Source: Agromyces sp. S2-1-8
GTDB taxonomy: Bacteria; Actinomycetota; Actinomycetes; Actinomycetales; Microbacteriaceae
Length of the DNA: 64,000 nucleotides
NCBI RefSeq assembly: GCF_021129215.1
Contig: NZ_JAJOLP010000001.1
Span: 3,038,001-3,102,000, forward strand
Direction of reading: 5' to 3'
Shown here: piece by piece, positions 19,479 through 28,190 of the stretch
Layout of the letters: every line of letters begins with the position of its first letter
Position numbering within the stretch: position 1 is the stretch's first letter
Translations under genes and position numbers: made by a program
Notes under the pieces: model-generated
What the model was told of the DNA's origin: nothing
The model's input: the letters and a program-made list of their open reading frames with translations, nothing else
The model's database searches: none

Positions 19479-20942
19479 TCACTCGTGCGGTTCGCCCTGC
19501 AGGTGCTGCACGGGGATGACGGTCGTGATCGGCCGGATGCCCGACAGCTTCGACGGCTGCAGCTGGGCGACGACCTCGTCACGGCTCATGAGGCCGGCCT
19601 CGACGACGAGGTCGGCGACGGGCCGGCCGCTCGCGAGGGCGAGCTTCGCGAGCTTGGCCGCCTCGGTGTAGCCGATGAACGGGATGAGCGCGGTGATGAC
19701 GCCGACGCTCGAGGCGACCATCTGCTCGAGGCGCTCGGTGTTCGCGGTGATGCCGTCGACGCAGTTGACGCGGAGCGTCCAGCAGGCCTGGCGCATCCAC
19801 GTGATCGACTGCAGCAGCGAGTGCGCGATGACCGGCTCGAAGGCGTTGAGCTGCAGCTGGCCGCTCTCGGCCGCCATCATGACAGTGACGTCGGCGCCCG
19901 CGACCGAGTAGGCGACCTGGCTCACGGCCTCGGGGATGACCGGGTTGACCTTGCCCGGCATGATCGACGAGCCCGCCTGCATGGGCGGCAGGTTGATCTC
20001 GCCGAGTCCGGCCTGCGGGCCCGACGAGAGCAGTCGCAGGTCGTTGCAGATCTTCGAGAGCTTGATCGCACTGCGCTTGAGCGCGCTCGAGAACGTCATG
20101 AACACGCCCGTGTCGCTCGTCGCCTCGATGAGGTCGGGCGCCGTCTCGAGGCGCAGCTCGGTGATCGCGCTCAGGTGCTCGACGACGGATGCCGCGTAGC
20201 CGGGGTCGGCGGTGATGCCGGTGCCGATCGCGGTCGCCCCGAGGTTGACCTCGCCGAGCAGCTTGATCGTCTCGCGCAAGCGGTCGATGTCCTCGCCGAG
20301 GGTCGTCGCGAAGCCGTGGAACTCCTGGCCGAGCGTCATCGGCACGGCATCCTGCAGCTGCGTGCGGCCGACCTTCAGCACCTCGTGGAACTCGCGGCCC
20401 TTGCGGCTGAACGCGATGCGCAGCTGGTCGAGCTCGACGAGCATCGTGCGCAGCGAGAACGCCATCGCGATCTTCACCGCGGTCGGATACGTGTCGTTCG
20501 TCGACTGGCTGCGGTTGACGTCGTCGATCGGGTGCAGCACGTCGTAGCGCCCCTTGGGGTAACCCGCGATCTCGAGCGCGAGGTTCGCGATGACCTCGTT
20601 CGCGTTCATGTTCGTCGACGTGCCCGCCCCGCCCTGGATGACGCCGACGATGAACTGGTCGTGCAGCTCGCCGTCGATGATGCGCTGGCACGCCTCGTCG
20701 ATCCACGCGGCCTTCTGCTGGTTCAGCACGCCCACCTGCCGGTTCGCGCGCGCCGCCGCCTGCTTGACCGAGGCGAGCGCCACGACGAGTTCGGGGTAGA
20801 CCGAGATGGGGCGCTTCGAGATCGGGAAGTTGTCGAGCGCCCGCTTGGTGTGCACCCCCCAGTAGGCGTCGGCCGGAACCTCGACCGAGCCGAGCGAATC
20901 GGTCTCGGTACGGGTCGCCTCGGTCGCTTCGGGCTCGTGCAT
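19479..20942 (-). CDS. aspA: aspartate ammonia-lyase (aspartase)
   Basis: Converts L-aspartate to fumarate and ammonia. 487 residues. The fumarase/aspartase signature GSSIMPGKVNPV lies near residue 335, and TSTNMNANEV and STNDTYPTAVK earlier mark the active site. The family split from fumarase C is supported by the overall length and the AYWGVHTKRALDNFPIS N-terminus typical of aspartases. ATG 20942 is chosen because GGAGGAAA lies just upstream; a GTG at 20957 would place that site inside the gene. Stands alone, ending at the palindromic terminator shared with marR. Confidence 0.92.
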   Translation of the reverse strand: MHEPEATEATRTETDSLGSVEVPADAYWGVHTKRALDNFPISKRPISVYPELVVALASVKQAAARANRQVGVLNQQKAAWIDEACQRIIDGELHDQFIVGVIQGGAGTSTNMNANEVIANLALEIAGYPKGRYDVLHPIDDVNRSQSTNDTYPTAVKIAMAFSLRTMLVELDQLRIAFSRKGREFHEVLKVGRTQLQDAVPMTLGQEFHGFATTLGEDIDRLRETIKLLGEVNLGATAIGTGITADPGYAASVVEHLSAITELRLETAPDLIEATSDTGVFMTFSSALKRSAIKLSKICNDLRLLSSGPQAGLGEINLPPMQAGSSIMPGKVNPVIPEAVSQVAYSVAGADVTVMMAAESGQLQLNAFEPVIAHSLLQSITWMRQACWTLRVNCVDGITANTERLEQMVASSVGVITALIPFIGYTEAAKLAKLALASGRPVADLVVEAGLMSRDEVVAQLQPSKLSGIRPITTVIPVQHLQGEPHE

Positions 20943-21167
20943 CAGTGTTTCCTCCACGGAGCCGTGCGCCGCGTCGGGGATCGACGCGCCGGACCGGCTC
21001 CATCGCCTCGGTGAGCGCGGGATCGCCGCGCGGTCGTCGCCTCGAGCCTACCGTTCGGGTGATGCCGCTTTCCGCATCCGGGCGTCCGGAGAGTGCTCGC
21101 CGTCGGGACGCTCTGCCCGGCTCGCGACCCGCCGTCGCCCCGTGGCGGCCATGGCACCGGTGGAAGC

Positions 21168-21209
21168 ACGGAGCGGCGGCGGGCGCCCCCACGCCCGCCG
21201 CCGCTCCGT
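21168..21209. terminator. strong hairpin after the amine permease gene
   Basis: A perfect 18-bp stem (21168-21185 with 21192-21209) around a six-base loop lies nine bases past the permease stop codon at 21218. It would end the permease transcript and insulate the aspA promoter region. Confidence 0.8.
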
Positions 21210-21217
21210 CCGCGCCG

Positions 21218-22780
21218 CTAGGCGCGATCCGGTTCGTCGACCCCGTCGGTCGCGAGCAGCTCCTCCTCGACGGCGCCGCCGTAGCCCTCCGCCTGCGGGT
21301 CGCCGTGCAGTCCGCCGGAGACGGCGTACTCCTCCTCCGGCGAGAGGATCAGCCGGTGCCGGCCCCAGACCCCGAAGCCGATCAGCATCACGACGTAGAC
21401 GACCGCGATCGCGATGATCGCGGGCACGAACGTGGGGTTGAGCAGGAATCCGAGGAAGATGAGCGCGGCGATGATCGCCGCGACGACCGCGCCCGTCACG
21501 CCCCACGGGCTGACGTACGGGCGCTTGGCGTTCGGGAACTTCCGCCGCAGGATGACGAAGGCGACCATCTGGAGGAGGTAGGCGAGCACCGCACCCCAGA
21601 CCGCGATGTTGAGCACGATCGCGCCGGCGACGGCCCCCGCCCCCTCCTCGTCGATCCGCGCCAGCACGTCGAGCACGACGAGGGCCGCGAACCCGATCAC
21701 GGCGCCCGCGACGAGCGCGACCCACGGCGTCTGCCGCTTGCCGGTGAGCGAGAGGAACTTCGGGTAGTAGCCCGCCCGCGACAGCGAGTACATGTTGCGG
21801 CCGTAGGCGAACATGATGCCCTGGAGCGAGGCGAGCAGGCCGATGAGCGCGAAGAGGGCGAGCACCGCGGCGGCGCCGTCGCCGACGATCGCGCGGAAGC
21901 CGTCGAGCAGCGGCTCGCCCGCCGTGCCGGTGGCCTCGGCGCCGAGGACGCCCGTGTTGAGGAACAGCACGAGCAGACCCGTGATGATGAGCGTCGCGCG
22001 GGCGATGAGGCCCGCGCGCGGGATGTCGCGGACGGGGTCGTGCGACTCCTCGGCGGCGAGCGGCAGCTCTTCGATGCCGAGGAAGAACCACATCGCGAAC
22101 GGCAGCGCGAACAGGATGGGCAGCACGCCGTGCGGCAGGAACTCGGTCTGGCCGGGGTCGGGCGCGATGTCCCAGAGCGCGTCCCACGAGAACTGGCCCG
22201 AGAAGAGCGCCATCGCGCTGAACACGAGGATGATCGCGATCGAGATGATCGACACGACGATCGCGAACTTGAACGAGATGCTCGCTCCGGCCGAGTTGAG
22301 CGCGATGAAGGCGACGTAGAGGATGACCCACCAGATCCAGGCGGGCATCGAGAAGCCGAGCAGCTCGCTCGTGATGCCGTCGGCGTAGGCGGCCGAGAAG
22401 TACACGATCACGGCGGTCGTCGCGACGTACTCGATCGTCTCGGCGAGACCGGTGACGAATCCGCCCCAGGGCCCCATCGCGGCGCGCGAGAACGAGTAGG
22501 CGCCGCCCGTGTGGGGCATCGCCGAGCTCATCTCGCCGATCGAGAAGATGAGGCCGTAGTACATCACGATGAGGATGGCGAAGGCGATGAGCATGCCCCC
22601 GAAGCCGGCGAAGTCGATGCCGAAGTTCCAGCCCGAGAAGTCGCCCGAGATGACGGCGGCGACCGCGAGGCCCCAGAGCCCCCAGACGCCCGCCGAGCGC
22701 TTCAACCGCCGTTTCTCGAAGTACCCTTCGTCGGCCGTCGCGTACGTGACGCCGGAGACCTTGAGCGTGTCCTTGGCCAT
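21218..22780 (-). CDS. ethanolamine/amino-acid permease (APC superfamily)
   Basis: Imports an amine or amino acid with a cation. 520 residues, about twelve hydrophobic segments. The N-terminal GVWGLWGLAVAAVISGDFSG and WNFGIDFAGFGG are characteristic of ethanolamine-permease-type APC carriers, as is FIALNSAGASISFKFA. The C-terminal 50 residues are soluble and acidic. It starts opposite the GlnA-like ligase, and each start is preceded by the same 23-bp inverted repeat. A pathway of uptake, gamma-glutamylation and oxidation is the natural reading; ethanolamine is favoured over polyamines by the permease type, but other small amines are possible. Confidence 0.88.
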   Translation of the reverse strand: MAKDTLKVSGVTYATADEGYFEKRRLKRSAGVWGLWGLAVAAVISGDFSGWNFGIDFAGFGGMLIAFAILIVMYYGLIFSIGEMSSAMPHTGGAYSFSRAAMGPWGGFVTGLAETIEYVATTAVIVYFSAAYADGITSELLGFSMPAWIWWVILYVAFIALNSAGASISFKFAIVVSIISIAIILVFSAMALFSGQFSWDALWDIAPDPGQTEFLPHGVLPILFALPFAMWFFLGIEELPLAAEESHDPVRDIPRAGLIARATLIITGLLVLFLNTGVLGAEATGTAGEPLLDGFRAIVGDGAAAVLALFALIGLLASLQGIMFAYGRNMYSLSRAGYYPKFLSLTGKRQTPWVALVAGAVIGFAALVVLDVLARIDEEGAGAVAGAIVLNIAVWGAVLAYLLQMVAFVILRRKFPNAKRPYVSPWGVTGAVVAAIIAALIFLGFLLNPTFVPAIIAIAVVYVVMLIGFGVWGRHRLILSPEEEYAVSGGLHGDPQAEGYGGAVEEELLATDGVDEPDRA

Positions 22781-22860
22781 GCTGCTCCCTTGCGGTCATC
22801 GCGCGGGCCGGTCGGCGGCGCGCGGGGGTGCGATGTGGTGGGCACGATGATAGGGCGCTC

Positions 22861-22883
22861 AATGGTCGCTTGTACAGACCATT
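22861..22883. promoter_or_regulatory. 23-bp operator copy 1 (AATGGTC-N9-GACCATT), permease side
   Basis: A perfect 7-bp inverted repeat with nine-base spacer, about 80 bases before the permease ATG. Its arms are identical to those of the copy at 22958-22980. The TGGTC/GACCA core is typical of FadR-type GntR operators, which fits the regulator encoded at 27389-28123. Confidence 0.7.
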
Positions 22884-22957
22884 TTTCGAGCTGGTTCCCT
22901 CATCAGGCTCACCCGGTCATGACGATTTCGCTCACGCCCCCACCGATGGTGTGGTGT

Positions 22958-22980
22958 AATGGTCGCCACCACCGACCATT
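22958..22980. promoter_or_regulatory. 23-bp operator copy 2 (AATGGTC-N9-GACCATT), ligase side
   Basis: The same arms and the same nine-base spacing as at 22861-22883, 22 bases before the ligase ATG. It overlaps a TGTAAT hexamer that would serve as -10, so bound regulator should repress the ligase operon. Confidence 0.7.
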
Positions 22981-23001
22981 CCAACTCGAGGAGGAGCCCG
23001 G

Positions 23002-24369
23002 ATGTCGTCACCCACCGGTCACCTGACGCTCGACCAGCTGCGCAGCGCGGTCGCCGACGATCACGTCGACACCGTGATCGTCGCCTTCACGGACATGCAG
23101 GGCCGGCTCGTCGGCAAGCGGGTCTCGGCGAGGCTGTTCCTCGAGGACGTCGGCGCCCACGGCGCCGAGGCCTGCAACTACCTGCTCGCGGTCGACGTCG
23201 AGATGAACACGGTCGACGGCTACGCGATGTCGAGCTGGGAGCGCGGCTACGGAGACATGGCGCTCATCCCCGACTTCGCGACGCTCCGCATGACCCCGTG
23301 GCTCGAGCGCACCGCGCTCGTCACGGCCGACCTGCGGTGGCTCGACGGCGCACCCGTCGAGCCGTCGCCCCGCCGCATCCTGCAGCGCCAGCTCGAGCGC
23401 CTCGCCGAGCGGGGGCTCACCGCCTTCGTGGGCACCGAGCTCGAGTTCATCGTCTTCGACGACTCGTACCGCGACGCCTGGCGCAAGGGCTACCGCGACC
23501 TCACCCCCGCGAGCGACTACAACATCGACTACGCGCTGCTCGCCTCCACCCGCATGGAGCCGCTGCTGCAGGACATCCGGCGATCGATGGACGGCGCCGG
23601 CATGTACTGCGAGGGCGTGAAGGGCGAGTGCAACCTCGGCCAGCAGGAGATCGCCTTCCGCTACGCCGACGCGCTCACCACGTGCGACAACCACTCGCTC
23701 TACAAGAACGGGGCGAAGGAGATCGCCGACCGCCACGGCAAGGCCATCACCTTCATGGCGAAGTTCAACGAGCGCGAGGGCAACAGCTGCCACATCCACA
23801 TCTCCCTGCGCGGCGCGGGCGGCGAAGCCGTCTTCAGCGACCCCGACGCCCCGCACGGCATGTCGAAGCTCTTCCGGCACTTCCTCGCCGGCCAGCTCGC
23901 CGCGATGCGCGAGCTGACCCTGTTCTCCGCGCCGAACATCAACTCGTACAAGCGATACGTCGCCGGCAGCTTCGCACCGACCGCGATCGCCTGGGGACTC
24001 GACAATCGCACGTGCGCCCTGCGCGTCGTCGGCCACGGCCACGGCATGCGCGTCGAGAACCGGGTGCCCGGCGGCGACGTCAACCAGTACCTCGCGGTCG
24101 CGGCGCTCATCGCGGCCGGCCTGCACGGCATCGACCAGGAGCTCGAGCCCGGTGAGCTCTTCGCCGGCAACGCCTACGAGTCCGATGTCTCGCGGGTGCC
24201 GGCGACGCTCCGGGACGCTGCCGACCTCTTCGCCGCCTCGGCCGTCGCGCGCGACGCCTTCGGCGACGAGGTCGTCGAGCACTACCTCAACAACGCGCGC
24301 GTCGAGCTCGCCGCCTACGACGCGGCCGTCACGGACTGGGAGCGGGTGCGTGGCTTCGAACGTCTCTGA
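23002..24369 (+). CDS. glutamine-synthetase-like gamma-glutamyl-amine ligase (GlnA4 type)
   Basis: Predicted to join glutamate to a small amine with ATP. 455 residues, a GS fold. The beta-grasp N-terminus includes VIVAFTDMQGRLVGKRV near residue 25; the catalytic domain has VGTELEFIVFDD near 143, GVKGECNLGQQEIAFRYADA near 205, CHIHISLRG near 263 and RVENRVPGGDVNQYLAVAAL near 350. It is not a housekeeping GlnA: the adenylylation-tyrosine loop is missing. Streptomyces GlnA4, which makes gamma-glutamylethanolamide, lies in a comparable setting (family knowledge). GGAGGAG precedes the ATG. First gene of an operon with hydrolase, ALDH and SDR. Confidence 0.87.
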   Translation: MSSPTGHLTLDQLRSAVADDHVDTVIVAFTDMQGRLVGKRVSARLFLEDVGAHGAEACNYLLAVDVEMNTVDGYAMSSWERGYGDMALIPDFATLRMTPWLERTALVTADLRWLDGAPVEPSPRRILQRQLERLAERGLTAFVGTELEFIVFDDSYRDAWRKGYRDLTPASDYNIDYALLASTRMEPLLQDIRRSMDGAGMYCEGVKGECNLGQQEIAFRYADALTTCDNHSLYKNGAKEIADRHGKAITFMAKFNEREGNSCHIHISLRGAGGEAVFSDPDAPHGMSKLFRHFLAGQLAAMRELTLFSAPNINSYKRYVAGSFAPTAIAWGLDNRTCALRVVGHGHGMRVENRVPGGDVNQYLAVAALIAAGLHGIDQELEPGELFAGNAYESDVSRVPATLRDAADLFAASAVARDAFGDEVVEHYLNNARVELAAYDAAVTDWERVRGFERL

Positions 24370-24382
24370 CTTCAGCGACTCA

Positions 24383-25180
24383 GTGGTCGGGCCGGGGGGC
24401 CGTGCGGATGCCTCGGCGACGGCCGAGGCATCCGCGCCGGTGATCGGGGTGACCACCTACCTGGAGCAGGCGCAGACCGGAGTGTGGGACGTGCCCGCCT
24501 CGTTCCTGCCGAAGGTGTACCTCGACGCCGTCACCGACGCCGGCGGCATCGCCGTGCTGCTGCCGCCGCAGCCCGTCTCCCCCGGAATCGCGCGTGCCGT
24601 GCTCGCCGGTCTCGACGGTCTCATCGTGGCCGGCGGCGCCGACGTCGACCCGGCGCGTTACGGCCAGGCGCCGCACGAGCGCACCGGCGCGCCGCGCATC
24701 GACCGCGACGACTGGGAGGATGCGCTGCTCACCGCCGCCATCGAGGCCGACCTGCCGTTCCTCGGCATCTGCCGCGGCGCCCAGATGCTCAACGTCGCGC
24801 TCGGCGGCACGCTGCACCAGCACCTGCCAGAGGTCGTCGGCACCGAGGCGTACCAACCCGGCCCCGCCGTGTTCGGCGAGACGACCGTCGAGGTCGCACC
24901 CGGCTCCCGGCTCGCGAGCCTCGTCGGCGACACGGGCGACCTGCCCGTGCACGTCTACCACCACCAGGCGCTCGACGAGGTCGCCGACGGGCTCGTCGTC
25001 ACGGCCCGCACCGCCGAAGGGGTGATCGAGGCGGTCGAACTGCCCGATGCGGCCTTCGGCGTGGGCGTGCAATGGCACCCCGAGGAGAACGCCGCCGACC
25101 GTCGCCTGTTCGCCGGCCTCGTCGAGGCCGCCCGATCGCACCGCGCCGCCCGCACCGACCGCGAGAGGACCCGACCATGA
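24383..25180 (+). CDS. gamma-glutamyl amide hydrolase (peptidase C26, class I amidotransferase fold)
   Basis: Predicted to release the oxidised amine product from glutamate, as PuuD does for gamma-glutamyl-GABA. About 265 residues. The nucleophile elbow FLGICRGAQMLNVALGG has Cys near residue 130, and the catalytic His-Glu pair is in GVQWHPEEN near 233. The start is uncertain: GTG 24383 lies just past the ligase stop, GTG 24350 would overlap it with a GGGAGCGG site upstream, and GTG 24440 would give VIGVTTYLEQ, where family homology begins. The first 19 residues are encoded by a GGATGCCTCGG palindrome and read RADASATAEASA, so they may be a repeat-derived extension. Ends in an ATGA overlap with the next gene. 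Confidence 0.85.
   Translation: MVGPGGRADASATAEASAPVIGVTTYLEQAQTGVWDVPASFLPKVYLDAVTDAGGIAVLLPPQPVSPGIARAVLAGLDGLIVAGGADVDPARYGQAPHERTGAPRIDRDDWEDALLTAAIEADLPFLGICRGAQMLNVALGGTLHQHLPEVVGTEAYQPGPAVFGETTVEVAPGSRLASLVGDTGDLPVHVYHHQALDEVADGLVVTARTAEGVIEAVELPDAAFGVGVQWHPEENAADRRLFAGLVEAARSHRAARTDRERTRP
24404..24435. repeat. GGATGCCTCGG palindrome within a coding N-terminus
   Basis: GCGGATGCCTCGG (24404-24416) and CCGAGGCATCCGC (24423-24435) form a 13-bp perfect inverted repeat around CGACGG. It encodes an Ala/Ser/Asp/Glu run that precedes the conserved part of the hydrolase. Confidence 0.7.
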
Positions 25181-26532
25181 CCCGCACGATCGTCAACCCC
25201 GCCGACGAACGCATCGTCGCGACCGTCGAGCCGGCCACGGTCGAGGAGGCCGACGCCGCGATCGCACGGGCCGCCGTCGCGCAGCGCGACTGGGCGGCCG
25301 TGGCACCCGTCGACCGGGCTCGGGCCCTCCGTCGTTTCGCCGCGGCGGTCGACGGTGCACTCGAGGAGCTCGCCGCGCTCGAGGTGCGCAACTCCGGTCA
25401 CCCGATCGTGCAGGCGCGGTGGGAGGCCGGGCACGTCCGTGATGTGCTCGAGTACTACTCGGCCGCACCCGAACGCCTCTTCGGCCGCCAGATCCCGGTC
25501 GCCGGCGGCCTCGACGTCACCTTCCAGGAGCCGCTCGGTGTCGTCGGCGTCATCACGCCGTGGAACTTCCCGATGACGATCGCCTCGTGGGGCTTCGCCC
25601 CTGCACTCGCGGCCGGCAACGCCGTCGTGCTGAAACCCGCTGAGTGGACGCCGCTCACGAGCCTCCGGCTCGCCGAGCTGGCGCTCGAGTCGGGCCTGCC
25701 CGAAGGGCTCTTCCAGGTGATCCCCGGCAAGGGGTCGGTCGTCGGTGAGCGGTTCGTCACGAACGAGACCGTGCGCAAGGTCGTCTTCACGGGCTCGACC
25801 GAGGTCGGCACGCGCATCATGGCCGGCTGCGCCGAGCAGGTGAAGCGCGTGACCCTCGAGCTCGGCGGCAAGAGCGCGAACATCGTGTTCGCCGACGCCG
25901 ACCTCGAGAAGGCCGCGGCGACCGCGCCGTACGGCGTGTTCGAGAACGCCGGCCAGGACTGCTGCGCCCGCAGCCGGATCCTCGTCGAGCGGAGCGTCTA
26001 CGAACGCTTCATGGAACTGCTCGAGCCCGCCGTCAAGGGCGTGGTCGTCGGCGACCCGACCGACGAGGCGACCGAGATGGGGCCGCTCGTCGCTGCCGCC
26101 CACCGCGACCGGGTGCGCTCGTTCGTGCCCGACGACGCCGACGTCGCGTTCCGCGGCAGCGCACCCGACGGCCCGGGATTCTGGTACCCGCCGACGGTGC
26201 TGACGCCCTCGCGCACCGCGCCGACCGCGACCGAGGAGATCTTCGGACCCGTCGTGACGGTCTTCCCCTTCGATGACGAGGCCGACGCCGTGTCGTTCGC
26301 GAACGCGTCGCGGTACGGGCTCTCCGGGTCGATCTGGACGCGCGACATCGGCCGCGGCATCCGGGTCGCCCGGAGTGTCGAGTCGGGCAACCTCTCGGTC
26401 AACTCGCACTCCTCCGTGCGCTACGCCACGCCGTTCGGCGGGTTCAAGCAGTCGGGGCTCGGCCGGGAGCTCGGCCCCGACGCGCCGCTCGCGTTCACCG
26501 AGACCAAGAACGTCTTCATCGCCGTCGACTGA
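25177..26532 (+). CDS. aldehyde dehydrogenase of the amine operon
   Basis: Predicted to oxidise the gamma-glutamyl aldehyde. 451 residues. PWNFPMTIASWGFAPALAAG near residue 125, the base Glu in VTLELGGKSANIVF near 230, and the nucleophile in ENAGQDCCARSR near 262 are intact. It lacks about 30 N-terminal residues found in longer ALDHs, which is common in the betaine/GABA-aldehyde group. The start ATG overlaps the hydrolase stop (ATGA). Position matches PuuC in the gamma-glutamyl route. Confidence 0.9.
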   Translation: MTRTIVNPADERIVATVEPATVEEADAAIARAAVAQRDWAAVAPVDRARALRRFAAAVDGALEELAALEVRNSGHPIVQARWEAGHVRDVLEYYSAAPERLFGRQIPVAGGLDVTFQEPLGVVGVITPWNFPMTIASWGFAPALAAGNAVVLKPAEWTPLTSLRLAELALESGLPEGLFQVIPGKGSVVGERFVTNETVRKVVFTGSTEVGTRIMAGCAEQVKRVTLELGGKSANIVFADADLEKAAATAPYGVFENAGQDCCARSRILVERSVYERFMELLEPAVKGVVVGDPTDEATEMGPLVAAAHRDRVRSFVPDDADVAFRGSAPDGPGFWYPPTVLTPSRTAPTATEEIFGPVVTVFPFDDEADAVSFANASRYGLSGSIWTRDIGRGIRVARSVESGNLSVNSHSSVRYATPFGGFKQSGLGRELGPDAPLAFTETKNVFIAVD

Positions 26533-26590
26533 TACCGCCCACCCACCGCGCCCGCACCGGGCACCCGCCGCCGAACCAGCAAGGAGCACC

Positions 26591-27379
26591 ATGGCCACCG
26601 CACCGATCGATCTCACCCAGCGCCTCGCCGGCCGCGTCGCCGTCGTCACGGGCGGCGCCTCCGGCATCGGTCTCGCGACCGCGAAGCGCTTCGCCGCCGA
26701 GGGCGCGAAGGTCGTCATCGGCGACCTCGACCCCGTGACCGGCGCCGCAGCGGCCGCCGACGTCGACGGGCTGTTCGTGCAGGTCGACGTCACCGACGAG
26801 GAGCAGGTGAACCACCTCTTCGACGAGGCGGCCCGCGTCTACGGGTCGGTCGACGTCGCGTTCAACAACGCGGGCATCTCGCCGCCCGACGACGACTCGA
26901 TCGAGACCACCGAGCTGCCCGCGTGGCAGAAGGTGCAGGACGTCAACCTCAAGAGCGTCTACCTGTGCTCCCGGGCTGCGCTGCGGCACATGGTCTCGCA
27001 GGGTCGCGGCTCGATCATCAACACCGCCTCGTTCGTCGCCGTCCTCGGGTCGGCCACCTCGCAGATCTCGTACACGGCCTCGAAGGGCGGCGTGCTCGCG
27101 ATGAGCCGCGAGCTGGGCGTGCAGTTCGCCCGCCAGGGCATCCGGGTCAACGCGCTCTGCCCGGGGCCCGTGAACACGCCGCTTCTGCAGGAGCTGTTCG
27201 CGAAGGACCCCGAGCGCGCCCAGCGACGCCTCGTGCACGTGCCGGTCGGCCGCTTCGCGAAGCCCGAGGAGCTCGCCGCGGCGGTCGCGTTCCTCGCGAG
27301 CGACGACGCCTCGTTCATCACCGGCTCGACCTTCCTCGTCGACGGCGGCATCAGCGCCGCGTACGTGACGCCGCTCTAA
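26591..27379 (+). CDS. SDR-family oxidoreductase of the amine operon
   Basis: NAD(P)-dependent alcohol or carbonyl dehydrogenase. 262 residues with TGGASGIG near residue 22, FNNAGISPPDDDS near 96, and Ser and Tyr-x-x-x-Lys in NTASFVAVLG and YTASKGGVLAM. AAGGAG lies six bases upstream of the ATG. In an ethanolamine-type route an alcohol must first become an aldehyde, so this SDR could oxidise the gamma-glutamylated alcohol before the aldehyde dehydrogenase acts. That assignment is inference. Confidence 0.87.
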   Translation: MATAPIDLTQRLAGRVAVVTGGASGIGLATAKRFAAEGAKVVIGDLDPVTGAAAAADVDGLFVQVDVTDEEQVNHLFDEAARVYGSVDVAFNNAGISPPDDDSIETTELPAWQKVQDVNLKSVYLCSRAALRHMVSQGRGSIINTASFVAVLGSATSQISYTASKGGVLAMSRELGVQFARQGIRVNALCPGPVNTPLLQELFAKDPERAQRRLVHVPVGRFAKPEELAAAVAFLASDDASFITGSTFLVDGGISAAYVTPL

Positions 27380-27388
27380 GCTCGGAGC

Positions 27389-28123
27389 ATGGACCAGGTA
27401 CCGCAGGAGAGCCCCGACGTCCTCGACGCCGGGCTCCTCCTGCGGCCCGCCCGGCCCGCGAACGCGTTCGAGGAGACGGTGCAGCGCCTGCTGCAGACCA
27501 TCCGCCTCGGGCTCATCCCGCCCGGCGAGCGGCTGCCCGCCGAGCGCGAGCTCGCCGTCACCCTCGAGGTGAGCCGCGACACCCTGCGCGAGGCGATCGG
27601 CTCGCTCGCCGAGGCCGGGTGGGTCGTCTCGCGGCGCGGCCGCTACGGCGGCACGTTCGTCTCCGATCCGCTGCCCGAGCGGTCGACGACGGGCGCGCGC
27701 ACGGTCGACCGCGCCCGGCTCGAGGACACGCTCGCGCTGCGCGCGGTCGTCGAGGTCGGCGTCGCCCGCCGCGCAGCCGAGAGCGAGCTCACCGCGGGCG
27801 ATCGCGATCGCCTCTGGCAGGCGTGCGAGGAGTGCGCCGCCGCCGAACCCGGCCAGTACCGCGTCGCCGACTCGCGGCTGCACCTCGTCATCGCCGAGGT
27901 CATCGGCGCCGAGTCGGTGACGCCGCTCGTGGCCGAGGTGCGCATGCGAGTCAACGAGCTGCTCGACGGCATCCCGCTGCTCGCACCGAACATCGCGCAC
28001 TCCGATGAGCAGCACCGGGCGATCGTGAGCGCCATCCTGCGCGGATCCGCCGACGAGGCCGCCGCGGCGATGGCCGAGCACCTCACGGGCACCGAGGCGC
28101 TGCTGCGCGGCTTCTACGCCTGA
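27389..28123 (+). CDS. FadR-subfamily GntR regulator of the amine operon
   Basis: 244 residues. Winged helix at about 30-95 (LPAERELAVTLEVSRDTLRE) and an FCD effector domain at about 110-235 with the His-rich metal site pattern (SRLHLVIAEVIG, then DEQHRAIVSAIL). Its own promoter is visible: TAAGCT (27377-27382) overlaps the SDR stop codon and ends six bases before the ATG, so the message is probably leaderless. It is the natural binder of the paired AATGGTC-N9-GACCATT operators at 22861 and 22958. Confidence 0.88.
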   Translation: MDQVPQESPDVLDAGLLLRPARPANAFEETVQRLLQTIRLGLIPPGERLPAERELAVTLEVSRDTLREAIGSLAEAGWVVSRRGRYGGTFVSDPLPERSTTGARTVDRARLEDTLALRAVVEVGVARRAAESELTAGDRDRLWQACEECAAAEPGQYRVADSRLHLVIAEVIGAESVTPLVAEVRMRVNELLDGIPLLAPNIAHSDEQHRAIVSAILRGSADEAAAAMAEHLTGTEALLRGFYA

Positions 28124-28139
28124 ACGGCCCCGACGACGA

Positions 28140-28168
28140 GCGGGGCCCGAGCTGTGCTCGGGCCCCGC
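28140..28168. terminator. terminator hairpin between convergent genes
   Basis: A 13-bp perfect stem, GCGGGGCCCGAGC (28140-28152) with its complement at 28156-28168, and a TGT loop. It lies between the FadR regulator stop and the stop of the small membrane protein gene. Confidence 0.8.
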
Positions 28169-28190
28169 GCGGGTCGGATCGGCGTTCGGC

